This document shows positions 13,549 through 25,300 of a DNA stretch of 64,000 nt, piece after piece; the first letter of the stretch is position 1, and every line of letters starts with the position of its first letter. The notes below the pieces were generated by a model. That model made no database searches, was not told the DNA's origin, and saw only the letters and a program-made list of their open reading frames with translations. The stretch is from Serinus canaria. Taxonomy: Eukaryota; Chordata; Aves; Passeriformes; Fringillidae. The DNA lies in assembly GCF_022539315.1 (NCBI RefSeq), contig NC_066321.1, positions 7,692,824 through 7,756,823 on the forward strand. The letters run 5' to 3'. The translations under genes and the position numbers were made by a program.

Positions 13549-14458
13549 AAATGATAAATAACCAAGATAGAGCAAAACAGTTTGTGGTGGCTGAACTGAC
13601 AGTGGTTATTTGGGAGGGTATTAAAGAAAGGACCACAGAGAGGAATTGCCTGATTATATCTTTCCCAGAACAGCAGTGAAATGTTCTTTCAATAATGGAT
13701 TCTTTTTAAGCATTTTACCATGACAGCCTTTAATTATAAGGGTGATTATTTTTACTGCATTTTGTGATGTATTTTTTTTACATAACAGCAAACTGATTTG
13801 CTGCATTCAGTTCTTCCAGTGAAGGAGAAATATTTTTAAAGTGCTTAATCTGAATTTAAATTAATGCAAACCTTTGTACTCAGCTTGCATAGCATGCAAA
13901 GGATAACTTCTGAAAAATACAGCTTTGTGACACACTGATTACTTCTGTAAAGATAGAAGTATATTCTCCCTTTGATGAGTGTGTCTGACTTCCATTAGTG
14001 CTAATGGGAGTTATGCATTTATGCTTTGAAGAGTCTACACTCCAATTAGTTATAACACTTAAAGGAAATGTGAGATGTTGTTGAAAGTAGAGATTCTTTA
14101 GTGTTGAAATGGGTTTTTTTTCTGAATTTCTCTCCTGTTCCCTGTTGCTCTGTGGATGCTTTGATGTTGACTGACATATTGTCATGAAATCTTGTAAATA
14201 TGAGTATTGTGTGCAGTTGAAATTGCATTGTGACATAGTGATAGTTAAAGACATCTCACATCTAATTCTTAGGTATGGAGTCTGCCTTCTGGCAGTCTCT
14301 CTCTTTCCCTGCTTACCTTTAGGTGACAGCTGAATATCTCTTCCCTTGATTGATCAATTTCAAGGTTAAGCTCAGATCAAGTTTTACCTGGCTGAAGTTG
14401 AGACAGACAAGAGAGCTGCGTTCCTTATGCCTTGCCTTAATCTTCTTCTTGTGAGCAG
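13549..14458. other. Unique intronic sequence, nothing recognised
   Basis: About 900 bp of AT-rich sequence between the CR1 fragment and the candidate exon. The only open frame of any length is a minus-strand 124-codon frame (13880-14254) with no recognisable motif, which I take as chance. The last 40 bases form the pyrimidine-rich tract in front of the candidate exon. Confidence 0.6.
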
Positions 14459-14674
14459 AAAACAACAAGCATCAGCAAACAGATAAATTGTCCCTGGATC
14501 CTGTGCTTCAATCTGATTGCAAACTGGAAGCAACCCTTGAGAGAAGTGTGAATGGCTTTGAGGAAAACAAGGATGAGCTGTTGCTGGAAGTCACTCACAC
14601 TGAAGGTGATGCAGATGCAACAGGTTCATCTGGGAACGAAAGGCAGTTAAGCAATTTACTCTTTGAAGAGACAT
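14459..14674 (+). other. Candidate in-frame cassette exon or exon remnant (hypothetical)
   Basis: Seen: a pyrimidine-rich tract at about 14421-14450 leads to AG at 14457-14458. Then 216 bp stay open in one frame, and the segment ends at a consensus donor GTAAGTG (14675-14681). The frame has a stop just upstream (TGA 14452-14454) and another shortly after the donor, so the open part nearly coincides with the splice-bounded part. The start and end phases are both 1, equal to the phase of the host DPP10 intron, so inclusion would add 72 residues in frame. The encoded peptide is acidic (about 17 Asp/Glu against 6 Lys/Arg), has one Cys and no membrane segment. I do not recognise it. It could be a lineage-specific cassette exon, a stray exon of another gene, or chance. 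No expression evidence is available. Confidence 0.3.
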
Positions 14675-15883
14675 GTAAGTGTAGAGGATCGGCACAAAGG
14701 GAAAGAAGATGAATCAGTTGGACCAAAGAGACCTAATTATTTCTTTTCCCTAAAAGTAGCTTATTAATATTAATCTCAGTTGCTTTTCCCTGATGTGTGA
14801 CACTTGGAGGTGCCAAAGCATCTGACAAATCCTCTGTAAGGCTGAAATCTCCCTTTGAGCCACAGGGGTTATTTGGGGCTGGAGGAATACAAATTGCATT
14901 CAAGCTCTGATTTATGGAGCTCAGAACTGAGCAAGATCAATAAAGATGTAATGATACTTTTCATATTCATTCTTGTTCACAAACAGTGTAAGATTTGCAG
15001 CTCAGCTTTGCCACAAGCTGGAATCCCCAGACGTTGGTTCTGGTTTTTTGGGTTTTTTCCTGCTCTTGGCCTGAGGGACTGTGATGGTGGCAAATGCATC
15101 ACCTAGAGAATCTGCCAGAAGGAGGGAGCAGGTTTCTGGTTTTGGTTAGGGTGTAATGTAGTTCTATTATTGGATGTTGTGTCTGCCTGACACATTCAGC
15201 TCCGTTTTAGGGATTTTGTTTCTTTTTGTCTCCAGGTTAATATTATCCAGTACGAGTTCTTTCTACATTTAGAGAAGTTTCTTCTTGTGTATTTGTGTAT
15301 TGAGTTTCACATTTTCTCTTGCTGACTGAGGTCAGGCTCCAACCTGGCTGCAGAGCTGCTGCTGAAAACCCTGACACCCTTCACTGCAGCAGCGTGGATG
15401 TGCTGCTATGATAGTTTAGTCTGAAAACTGTAATTATGGTAATGGCAAAAGAGCAAGTCTCTGTGGGGACACAGATATCCTCCCTTCATGCAAACAAAAG
15501 ACAGTCTCAAAACTGTAAGTTCTGTTGTTTCATCTGTTAAAATGGGCAATTAGTCAAGGCACCAGGAGAGAACTCTCTGATAGTGGTGAGAGCTGGCACA
15601 GATCTTTCTAATTTGTGTTGCAACAAATTGAGAGATGTAATCTCAGCAGATGAGGGTGTTTAAATAAAATTAGAGCTGTGATGTGAAATGACAAAGGGAA
15701 GAAACTGACAGTTAAGGATGACATTTTGTCTTGTTTTAAAGCAGCTGTGAAATGGAAAAAGACCATCTCAGTGGCTTGTGTTGTGCTGAAACAGATGAGC
15801 TGTCAGCCCTAACTACAGATTTCTGGCTTGGAATTTGAGTGTGATATGTCAATTGCATTAACAGGGTATATAAATAAATATAT

Positions 15884-15901
15884 TATATATATATATATAT
15901 A
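15884..15901. repeat. (TA)n run inside a TA/TAAA-rich patch
   Basis: A short dinucleotide run embedded in a wider AT-only patch (about 15867-15904). Confidence 0.85.
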
Positions 15902-18444
15902 AAAGTATATTTGGTCCATGATTTTCTTGCCGTTGTGCTTCAACACAACTGGAGAATGGATTAAAATGCTTTAATTTAAAATAGGAACAAGCTTCATTGA
16001 GGCTGATTTATGAATATACATATGATGTATGAGTATACATGTTATATATGAATGAATTTCATCTAGACCTCTGTCTGCCTACAAAAACTCTGTTTGATTA
16101 GGATTAAATAATTTTTCTTTGGTGTAAGAAACCAAGACTTCTCTCTGTGGTTATGGGTATGTTAGATCTAAAACCTAAACAAAAAATAACTTTTTTTCTT
16201 CCATAAAATCAACTCTCATACCTGAGTTTGGTGCCAGCCTCTTTTTATTTATTTTTTTTTTTTTCTGCACATGTAAACTTAAAAATTTTCTTAAATGAAG
16301 ATTGGAGCATGATGTAAATCTCTGGTTCTTCACTGAGGGCCATATGCACCTATAATTCCTGGTCTTTGAAGAGCCTGGGTGCTACAATGCATATTTTCAT
16401 CAAGGAATCCTTCTGTGAGACCAAGTCTGGATGGATTAGGAAGTCACTGCCTGCTAGTGGGCTGCAGTTCCTCCCTTTGCATCAGTGCAAAAGGAGCTGC
16501 TGCTTTGAGCAGGAGTCTCATGGAAATAATGACCTCAGTGAAGATCTGCATCATCTCCATAATGTATTTTCTTTATCATTGTGCTTTATCAGTGAGAGGC
16601 ATAATCTCTATCCCTGGTTTGACACGAGGAAATTAAGGCACAGCACTGAAGGAATGGAAGCAGTAGCTGAAGAGAATTGTGAACTCCCTATTTCCAGGGT
16701 GGAGATGGTGAGGGATTGATGCTTCAGGCAGGCTGTGTCAGTGAGCAGCTGAGAGCCTGCAGGAGAGGATTGTCCAAGGGAATCTGCTGCTGTGAGGAGC
16801 AGCTCCACCCTGTGTGCTGACAGGGGGATTTATTCAGCCCAGCTGCTGCCTGATCCCAGAAATCACCAGGTGCCCTCCTGGAGGAGTTTGGTTTCACGTG
16901 CAGGACTGCAGTTTTTCTGCTCGAGGGTTGTTCTGTGGTGAGAATTGTTAAAGGGAGAGAAATGAGGGGATGAGAGAAGCATCTTCCAGGAGGGGTTTGG
17001 ATACAGCTGGTTCTCAGCAGAGAAGGGGAAGTTGCAGGAGGAAAAGATCAGGGAGAAGGTATTTGAGAGAGGAGGATAAAAGCTTTCTTGATGTTTTTTT
17101 CTGATCTGTCTTCTCTGATTTTTGGGTTCATAGGATTTTCATAGCATTCTGGGAAGGGAGTGTTTCTGCTAAGTGAATTCAGCTTTCTTTGCTCCCTTTC
17201 CTGTGCTTTTATTATTGCTGGACATTCCTCCTCACCAGGAATATTGATTAGCCTGGGAAATCCATCATGAGCATTGTTAGAGTGATTTATCTCTGTACAT
17301 CTTGCATATTATAGTGATGACTGCCTTGCAGTACCAAACCCTGAGAGAAATACATTCCAGGCTTGCAAAATGTTTCTGTAAAACAATAAAATGATTTCAC
17401 CCAAAACTCCTGGGTAGCAATAAAGAGTAAAGTTTAATTAAAAAAAATACAAATCTGCTGATTCAATTTGCATAATATGTATATTAAATCCTCCAGGATT
17501 TGGCTACATTGCTGATCTCTTTTAATTGGGCTTAACTGATTACCAAGATTAATCAAAAAATGTTTGTGGTATGTCTAGACTGACATTTACAGTTGAGTGC
17601 TGAACTCATTGCAATGGCTATTTAATTGATTTGAATGAAGAGGAGAACTTCTGCTTAATGATTTTTGCCTATTTCCTCTCATGGTGGCTCAGAGGTTCCA
17701 CGGAGCTGATTCTGAAGCCTTGCAGTAAATCACAGGCTGGATGACTGTCCTGGACTGGGATTAAAGATTGGTGCTGCATAATTTCTCTGATAAAACCCAA
17801 ATATTCTCATTTGCAGTAGGTACAACAGAACAGATTTTTGTGTGTGCTGTTTTTTTCAGGATTTGGTGCCAAGAGGAGGGATACTCAATAACCTAATTGC
17901 AGTTGTGTGTTGGGGTTTGGGTTTTAGGTACTGAATGCTCTGTGCTTTCTTTAAATGTGTGCCCAACACTGCATGAAACTGATTTTTATTTAACAAGATT
18001 ACTTTAAGCTAAAATTCTAGTAGAAGGTTATTTTTTTTAAGTGCGTGGTAATTGATGGGCAGTTTTAACTTCAGTGTCATGGAAAGTGCTTATTATGGTG
18101 ATGCTTTTATAAAGAATGTACTCACACACACTGTTTCTATTGAATGAAGTTCTAGAAAGATTAAATATATGTTACTGGAGTGGAGCCACCTCTTGTCCAA
18201 GCCTCAATACATAGTAATTTCTTCTTTGCATGCCATTTTTAAATAAGCAGTTCCACAAAAAGCTAAAAGCAAAAAAAAATTCAAGTCAGTACAAAACATA
18301 AATTAATGGCACCTTTGGATAATAATATCTTACAGCACTCTCTAGACCTGCAGTTCCATTTTGCTGACAGAATCTTTCCAATCACCTTTTTTTCATGTAC
18401 ACCTGTCTGTCAGTGTCTAAATGCCAGTATTTAGCACTCAGTGC

Positions 18445-18467
18445 AAAAAAAAAAAAAAAAAAAAAAA
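18445..18467. repeat. A23 homopolymer
   Basis: Twenty-three consecutive A residues. It could be the tail of an old retroposed sequence, but I cannot name one immediately upstream, so I list it only as a homopolymer. Confidence 0.9.
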
Positions 18468-18746
18468 GTGATTGTGCTCTAACCAAATGTTGAGGGAATT
18501 CAAGTGGCTTGGAATTGCTGTAACAAGTGAATTTCAGTAGCTTTCTTACTGAGCCTCCATATTTTCCCCTGCCCTAATGTGCTGCTTTATCAGTTCATGA
18601 TGAATTTTAGGTAAAACATAAAGAAATGTGCTCAAGCTGGAGAAATCAGTAAAAGCCAAAGACAGAATTCTGGAATCCCTGAGTGTTATTCAAGAAAGGG
18701 TGTTTTCCTGAAAAACTAAATTTTCCTGTAGCAAAACTAAATTTTC

Positions 18747-18788
18747 CTCTGTCTGGTTGGTGGCACATCAGCCACCAACCAGACAGAG
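18747..18788. repeat. Perfect 18-bp inverted repeat (hairpin), 6-nt loop
   Basis: The left arm 18747-18764 (CTCTGTCTGGTTGGTGGC) is exactly complementary to the right arm 18771-18788, with loop ACATCA. Just upstream, AAAACTAAATTTTCCT occurs twice in direct repeat, 19 bp apart. Perfect arms in otherwise unique intron suggest a recent templated duplication/inversion. It lies about 30 bp left of a solo LTR. Confidence 0.93.
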
Positions 18789-18819
18789 CTGCTTAAACAA
18801 ACCAAGGGATGAGTAAAAC

Positions 18820-19230
18820 TGTTGAGTGTGAGGTCCCCAGGAGGAGGTGAGAGATGAGAATCTGACTCCATGTTCTCAGAAGGCTGATTTATTATTTTAT
18901 GGTATTATATTATAATTAAAGAATACTATACTAAACAATACTAAAGAAAGGATACAGACAGAAGGCTTAACAAGAATGATTAATAAAGACTCATGACTGA
19001 CTCCTCATACTCTGACACAGCTTATGGTGATTGGTCATTAAGTAAAAAAATTCACATGAAACCAATCAGACATTGACCAGTTGGTAAACAATCTCCAGGC
19101 CACATTCCAAAGCAGCAAACACAGGAGAAGCAATCAGATAATTATTATTTTTATTCTTTTCTGAGGCTTCTCAGCTTCCCAGGAGAAGAAATCCTGGTGA
19201 AGGGATTTTTCAGGAAATCTGACAGCAACA
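18820..19230 (-). mobile_element. Solo LTR of an endogenous retrovirus (passerine ERVK-like), minus strand
   Basis: The element is 411 bp, begins TG and ends CA on the plus strand, and is flanked by an exact 6-bp target duplication TAAAAC (18814-18819 and 19231-19236). It matches my memory of an abundant passerine LTR family. In its own (minus) orientation it contains a CCAAT-type motif (plus-strand ATTGGTC near 19030) and an AATAAA polyadenylation signal (plus-strand TTTATT at 18888-18893). No internal retroviral sequence follows, so it is a solo LTR left by recombination between two LTRs. The 6-bp duplication is typical of class II (ERVK-type) integration. No coding capacity remains. Confidence 0.88.
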
Positions 19231-22200
19231 TAAAACCAGGTCAGAACGCTCACTGCCTGTGCCCTGCTCCCTGCTGTACTGCCAGGGCAAGCACTGTGCC
19301 TGCAAACATGGTAAACCTTTAAAAGGATCTGTGAAATCATTTCAAGGGAATTGCTCTGCAGAAAATGCCACTTGCCCACAGGGAGGTACAGGAGGAAAAC
19401 CACTTACTCTGCAGTTGGTGAGGGATCACAGATTTAGAGCAGTTTTAGCTGACACTGTGTCCTGACAGAAACTATCTGAAAATAGTGCAAATTTGAAACC
19501 CAAGGATAAACATTTCCAACTAGAGTTTCTTTGATTTTACAGCTCTGGTAATAGATATGAGGGCTTTGTTTTGCACCTCTCACCTTGGTTTCATAGCAAC
19601 ACATGTCCAGGACTTTCAAGGGTTAATTATTTTTTGTAACCATAAACTTAGACTGAAATATTCTCTTCTACAGACTCAGCATTGCCTAAGCAAGTCAGTC
19701 TCATTTTTAAATTACAAACCTGTGTGAAGAAGTGAAAAATTCAAGAAAAAGTCTTGTTTTCCACCATGCACTTGAAACACTGTGGGCAGGGGTTGCTTTT
19801 CTCCAGCAGCATAAGAGTTAATAATTTAGTTTATGTACATAGAAACTGTGCCTTCACATTTTGAATGGAGAATAAAAGCATATTTTCATGGATGCTGGCT
19901 TCTTACATTTTTGGGAATGGCCAGGATCCTTGTTTCTGCCATAAAAGAGTCCCATTGCTTCCTGCAAACTTATGTCACCTCTACCTCTAGGCTGGCATTA
20001 ATCTGTTTCCACAGCTGTGCCTCTTGTTAGTTTTTCTCTATGAAAGGTGTGTCCCATTTCTTTGTGGTGTGCCCAAAATGCAGCAGGTGCAGATCCCTGT
20101 TGGTTGTCCAGAGCTGCACACAGGTCACAGGCCAGCCCTTAGTGCTTGCAGGACTGTGAGGAGCTGAATTCTCCTCCTCAGAGCACAGGGAGATGTGCTG
20201 CACACTTTCCTGTAAACCCCTGCACTGACAGCCCCCCTCCATCCCATTTCATGTGGCAGGGATGAGTGGGAACACCCTTGGGTGGGTGTCTTGTTGGATA
20301 CACCATTAGTGATGAGATTCACGGTAGCTGATTCTCCCAGAGGTTGTTTGGGTTTTTTTTTTTTTTTAGCTTTACACTTTGCAATGGGAATTCTAAATTT
20401 GCTGGAGAGGTAATAGTATTTTCTGACAGGAGGAAACAAAGTGATTAAGTGGCTAAAGTGAAAATGTCAACATTGCAGTAATTTTTTGATATAGGAGCTG
20501 ATGTTTGCTGCATGTGGCCCTGCACTGTAGAGATTTTGGATCCTCTGTGCTCAGATCAGCCATCCCATTGTGTGTTGGTGTTGTAGCACCTCGTGCATAG
20601 TTGGAGAAGAAATCATGGTACATAAGATTGCAAAAATTTATTTTCACTGATCATCTTACTTTTCCTGATCTCACAAAGCAGGAGGACTTAGATGTAATAT
20701 TTGTTTCCTAATGATCTGAGAACAGAGAAGGAGCTCCTTCCTAACTGAACTGGAAAATGGGTGGTCTGAATGCACATGTAGTTCTGTTAACATCTGTGAC
20801 ATGGGTGAACCCAGAGCAGTAGGCACCTGAACAATCAGGTGTTCCCAAAAAAGGACAATCTCTTTTTTCTTTTCTTCCTGCAGGATAAATTTAGGGAAAA
20901 CTAAGAAGCATCAAGACTGTAAGAAAATTCTGTTTCTAACACACTTATTTTTACAGGAGCTGTAATAGGCAGCACCTTGCAGGGACATTTGCAAAAAGAG
21001 ACCTTTCATAAAAGCCTTGCAGCCTAAATGTAGGTGAAGGGCAAAAGGAATTGGTCTCAGGAGCACCAGTGAGAAAGACACTGCTTAGGCAGATGGGGGT
21101 AGGAGGGAGAATACCAGGCTGTGCCAAGAAAAATACCAGTAAATAATTCTAAATTTGTGAATTGCAGCAGTCTGAAGTGATATCTTGTCTGTGTGAGTGA
21201 ATGGGGTCACTTAAAAATCGAGTTGTGGGTGCTCCAATACAAATAATGACAATTTTAAGAAAGGAAGGAGATGGGCTCTGCCCTTGTGCCCTGTGTTAGA
21301 CTTGCTGTGCTTATTCCCAGTGGAGTGGAGGATGCTGACAGTGAAGTGGGAAGGCATGAAGGATAGACTTCCAGAGATGGATTTCTGATTTTTTGGTGTT
21401 TTGGCCTTTCCATAAAATAAATATCTAAAAGACGTGCTAAGTACATGCCAGGTCTAAAAAAATAAAATTACAGAGAGCATGAAATTAGGCTTGTAGTGAT
21501 CTCATCTACCAGAAATTCCAAACTAGGCAAATTCCTCTGTGTCTGGAAAATACTGTCTCATTGTGATCCTGAGGTTATTGGAACATTACAATTAAAATCA
21601 GGAGGACTTCTGACATGTTACTCAGGGTTATGCTTTCACCATAAATGTGCTGTCAGAGCTTTGCTGAGTCTAATTACTGGTTGCATCAAGATGTCCCATG
21701 ACAGCAGGATCAAAAGGTTCATTATATGTTCAGAGGAAAATCTTTATTCTGTCCATATTATATCTTCATTTCAATATCATCAAGGAAGTGTTCTCTTTCA
21801 GAGAAGAAAGGCAATATGTATGTTGTTTTTCACTGTACTTGAGGCATTATCAGGTTGTTTTTCCTGAATTGAATATATTATCTTAATTATTTTGTTTTCT
21901 GTTTCTGGCTGTATTCTTTTGCTTTTCATAGATTATTTTGTGTCACAGAAGATTTAAAAAACCATGCACCTCTATGAAATGGCTGGCTTTAACATGTCTT
22001 TTTCAACACCTCCCCTTCTCACAGTCAGATCCTGTAATACATTGAAAACATAATATATCTGGTTTCCTTCTGTGGTTTTTTTTTTATCCTAATAAGAAAT
22101 TGCAGTCAATTCAGAAGTCTAGCAAACAATTCTTTAAAAAGTTCTTCCTGGTGCACACCTCTGTGTTTGTCTCTGCTGGCAGCATTGTGTTCCTGGGGAG

Positions 22201-22297
22201 CAGAAAGGAGAGTGCTGAAATGCACTATGAGTGTTGTGATCTAATCTGTCACAGGGACAGAACTGCCATGGGGTAGGATATAAAGCTGGAGGGATTT

Positions 22298-22361
22298 TTT
22301 TGTGAAAATCTTTTAGATTTTCACAAAACAAACTTAGATGTTCACAGAACAAACTTAGATT
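22298..22361. repeat. 14-bp hairpin followed by 21-bp tandem duplication
   Basis: The arm 22298-22311 (TTTTGTGAAAATCT) pairs perfectly with 22315-22328 across a TTT loop. The right arm runs into two 21-bp units, 22320-22340 and 22341-22361, which start TTCACA and share AACAAACTTAGAT; they differ at two positions. Confidence 0.9.
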
Positions 22362-25300
22362 TGTGGTTCTGCCTGAAGACCATCCCCAGGCTCAGCTCCA
22401 TAGGCAGCTGTAGGCTGGGTCAGCTACCTGAGGCCAACATAAAGCTTTGGGAATGGTCCCCATTTCAAAGGGAAAGAAAAAAAACACTGCATGAATTGTG
22501 GGCAACAAGGTTTGTGAATTGAAATTTACTCTTCACTTATTGTCCTTTCCCTGCTTCTTTTGGCTCACATTCCCTGCAGTGATGGACTAGTTCTGAAACT
22601 CTTTCAGAGACCCCAAAACCTCATCATTGTCTTTGCTTCCCTCAGTTTGTTGTCTGTGCTGTTGAGCTGTTCCTCCATTCACTTTGGGAGAAGAGACTCA
22701 ATGAAATGAGGATCTATTTGCATGCTAAAGGCTCTTCTGATTCTCATAATGTTTCTCAGGTTGTCCCCCCTTGCTTCTCTTGGGGAGATGAGAGAACTGA
22801 CCCTGCTTTCCTGACTCTGCAGCCAGGGAGGCACCTGGCAAAAGCACATTTCTCATGGGTGCTCACAGACTTTACTGGTGGCATCACAGAGGCTGGCAAT
22901 CACCAAAGCACAGGCTTTGGATTGTGTGAGAAGGAATTGCTCTTGCAGTGGAGTTTTGAGAGTGAGTTTGGGCAGCTTCCTCTCTTCTGTGTGCACAGAA
23001 AGGCAGAAGAAATTGCTGAGAAATGGGGTTGAGATAAGGAGAGCAAGTGGAGGAAAGTCTTGATGTGATCATCTGTAGGCAGCATATCACTTACATGCTC
23101 TGGCACTTGGTTTTATTACATGTCTTTTCCTTGTGTTTTGTAAAATCCCAGCTAAACCCAGTCTGCTCTGTGGGAGCTGCAGAGTGGAACTTCCAGGTGA
23201 ACAAAGACAAGGGAATTCCAGAAGCCTAGTGGAGTTTTCTCTGTATCAAACTAATTTAGGTTGATATTGAATACTGCAGTGATGAGCAAAGACACAAAAC
23301 TCATAAACAGATGAATCAAATATTTAAGAAAAGTTATTAGAAATTATATCTCAAGGTTGTGAAATGAGATTTTGGGTTCAAAATGATAGCCAGGAAGTCT
23401 TGACTCTGCTCTTGACCTCCATGTTGGTTTTATTCATTTAATTACTAAAATAATCATTATTACCAAAGACCAAGTGCTGTATATTGCTGATGATGGACTA
23501 TCACCTTGGTTCATCCATCCTTAGTCCTTGGAGTTTGACTTTTAAAAATGAAATGACAGTGGTTCAGTCTGCATAAATATGGTTTGCTGAAGGTTGTGGT
23601 TCTAGAAGATCAGAATTAACAAATATAGGAAGGTCACTTTTTTATGATTGTGAAGGTCAGTCTCATCTTTTTAATTTTATTAAATTTTATGTCTTTCTGT
23701 CTGCTACTGTATCTGCTTCATTATTTTATTTTGGCAGTGTTAGATATATAACTCTTCTGATATACTTTGGATAAACAATTATTGTGTTGCATAATTCAAG
23801 AAAAGATCAGACAGTCCTGAATATTTGAGTATCCTCTGTCCAAGAGGATGCAAATAATTTCCATTCATTGTCATTAAACTTCTGAAATTCTTCCAAGGTT
23901 TCTCAGCCCTTCTTCCAGCCATTTGTCAGGAGGAACTAGCAGGAGCTGTTGATTAACATTCAGATGACTCCTTTTTTGTTTTATTGACACTCTCTGTGGT
24001 CTTTCAGCCTCATCACTTTTGCATTCTTTCCTTGGAAACTGCAAAATCAATTTGGTTCAAAGCTGCATCAAGTGTTGTGCAGTGCAGAGGTGGAACTCAT
24101 TGTGTGATGTGCAATGAACATTTTATCCTCCACAGTTTTGCATGGAGTAGGTTTTGCTGGTTGTTTTGCATTTTTTCCCCTCTTCTTTTCATGCTGTGAT
24201 GTGACTGTGTTGACACAGGGGCTGTGCTTCCAGCCAGCCAAAACACCTCCCCTCCTGCTGGATCTGAAACTGGCTTTGGTTTCCCTGCTGACTGACATCA
24301 GTACCACCCTCTGGAATGCTCTGGAGCAGGGAGTTTTCAGGGCTTTGTGCTGCAGGGATTTCATTTTGGACAGAATGATAAACCTTGATTGACCCTGAGT
24401 GTTGCACAGACTGTAATGGGCACTTGGGCACCAGTGGGGTATTCCACTCCCAAACTGGACATCAAAAATCTCCAGCATACTTTATGCAGTGCAATGCTGC
24501 ATAGCTTCAAACTATAAAATGATGAACTTTAGACAGGGATCTTAATCCCAGTTATTTGGTCACCTGAAGTAACAATTCAGGGAGCATGGGAAAGAAAGGA
24601 TCTTTGAGAGTTTTCAAATAGAGAATGATACTGAGGGTGAGCCCAGGAGCCTGTAAGCTTCCACATTTCTGACAAGTGACATAACAAAATACTGTTGAGC
24701 TGAAAGAACAAGAGGAAAACAATTCATAAAAAAGATATTGAAAGGAGAAAAGACTGTGGCTCTGAAAAATGCCCTGTTCTGTCTTTTTTCAAATTTCCCT
24801 AAATTCCGGTTAGCTAAGTGCCTCCGTGCTGGAATAGAAAGTGGCTGGTAAAAAGCTTTTATGTAATTTAATAAAAAAGGCAGCAGTATAGTGCTGGAGT
24901 AGAAAAAGCATCCAAGGTTTCTTTTTGCTGGAATGTTTGATTACAGCACTATTGTACAGTTTTATCACACTACAATTACAGGTACATGAAATACCCTGTG
25001 CCTGATAACAGCTCTTTCATACAATTTAAATTCTGTTCTTAAATGGTTTCTGTTTTGTGATGCTCTGAAATACCTGTTCTCTTCTCAGACTGAAAGTTGC
25101 AAAGGTGGCCTGTTTGACTTACAGCCTAGTTCCCACTAAATTAAGCTGTTTGCAAGATGAATGGTGACATCTAGTCATAAGGAGCTAAAATTTATTTTTA
25201 ATGGTACTGATAGATGAATGCTGAGTAGCTGTGGTTGTTGGTTCCATTCCATTAGCAAGTTCTATAATTTTTTGGGATGAATGTTCTGTAAATTGGTGAC

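Larger units (their letters stand above)
14675..18746. other. Intronic stretch without a gene
   Basis: About 4 kb of unique AT-rich sequence. It contains a TA-rich run at 15884-15901 and a 23-A homopolymer at 18445-18467. Open frames such as 16366-16719 on the plus strand have no recognisable domain. I see no named repeat. Confidence 0.6.

Noticed and set aside
16366..16719. 117-codon plus-strand open frame
   Set aside because: No domain, no matching splice sites, and mixed composition; taken as random.
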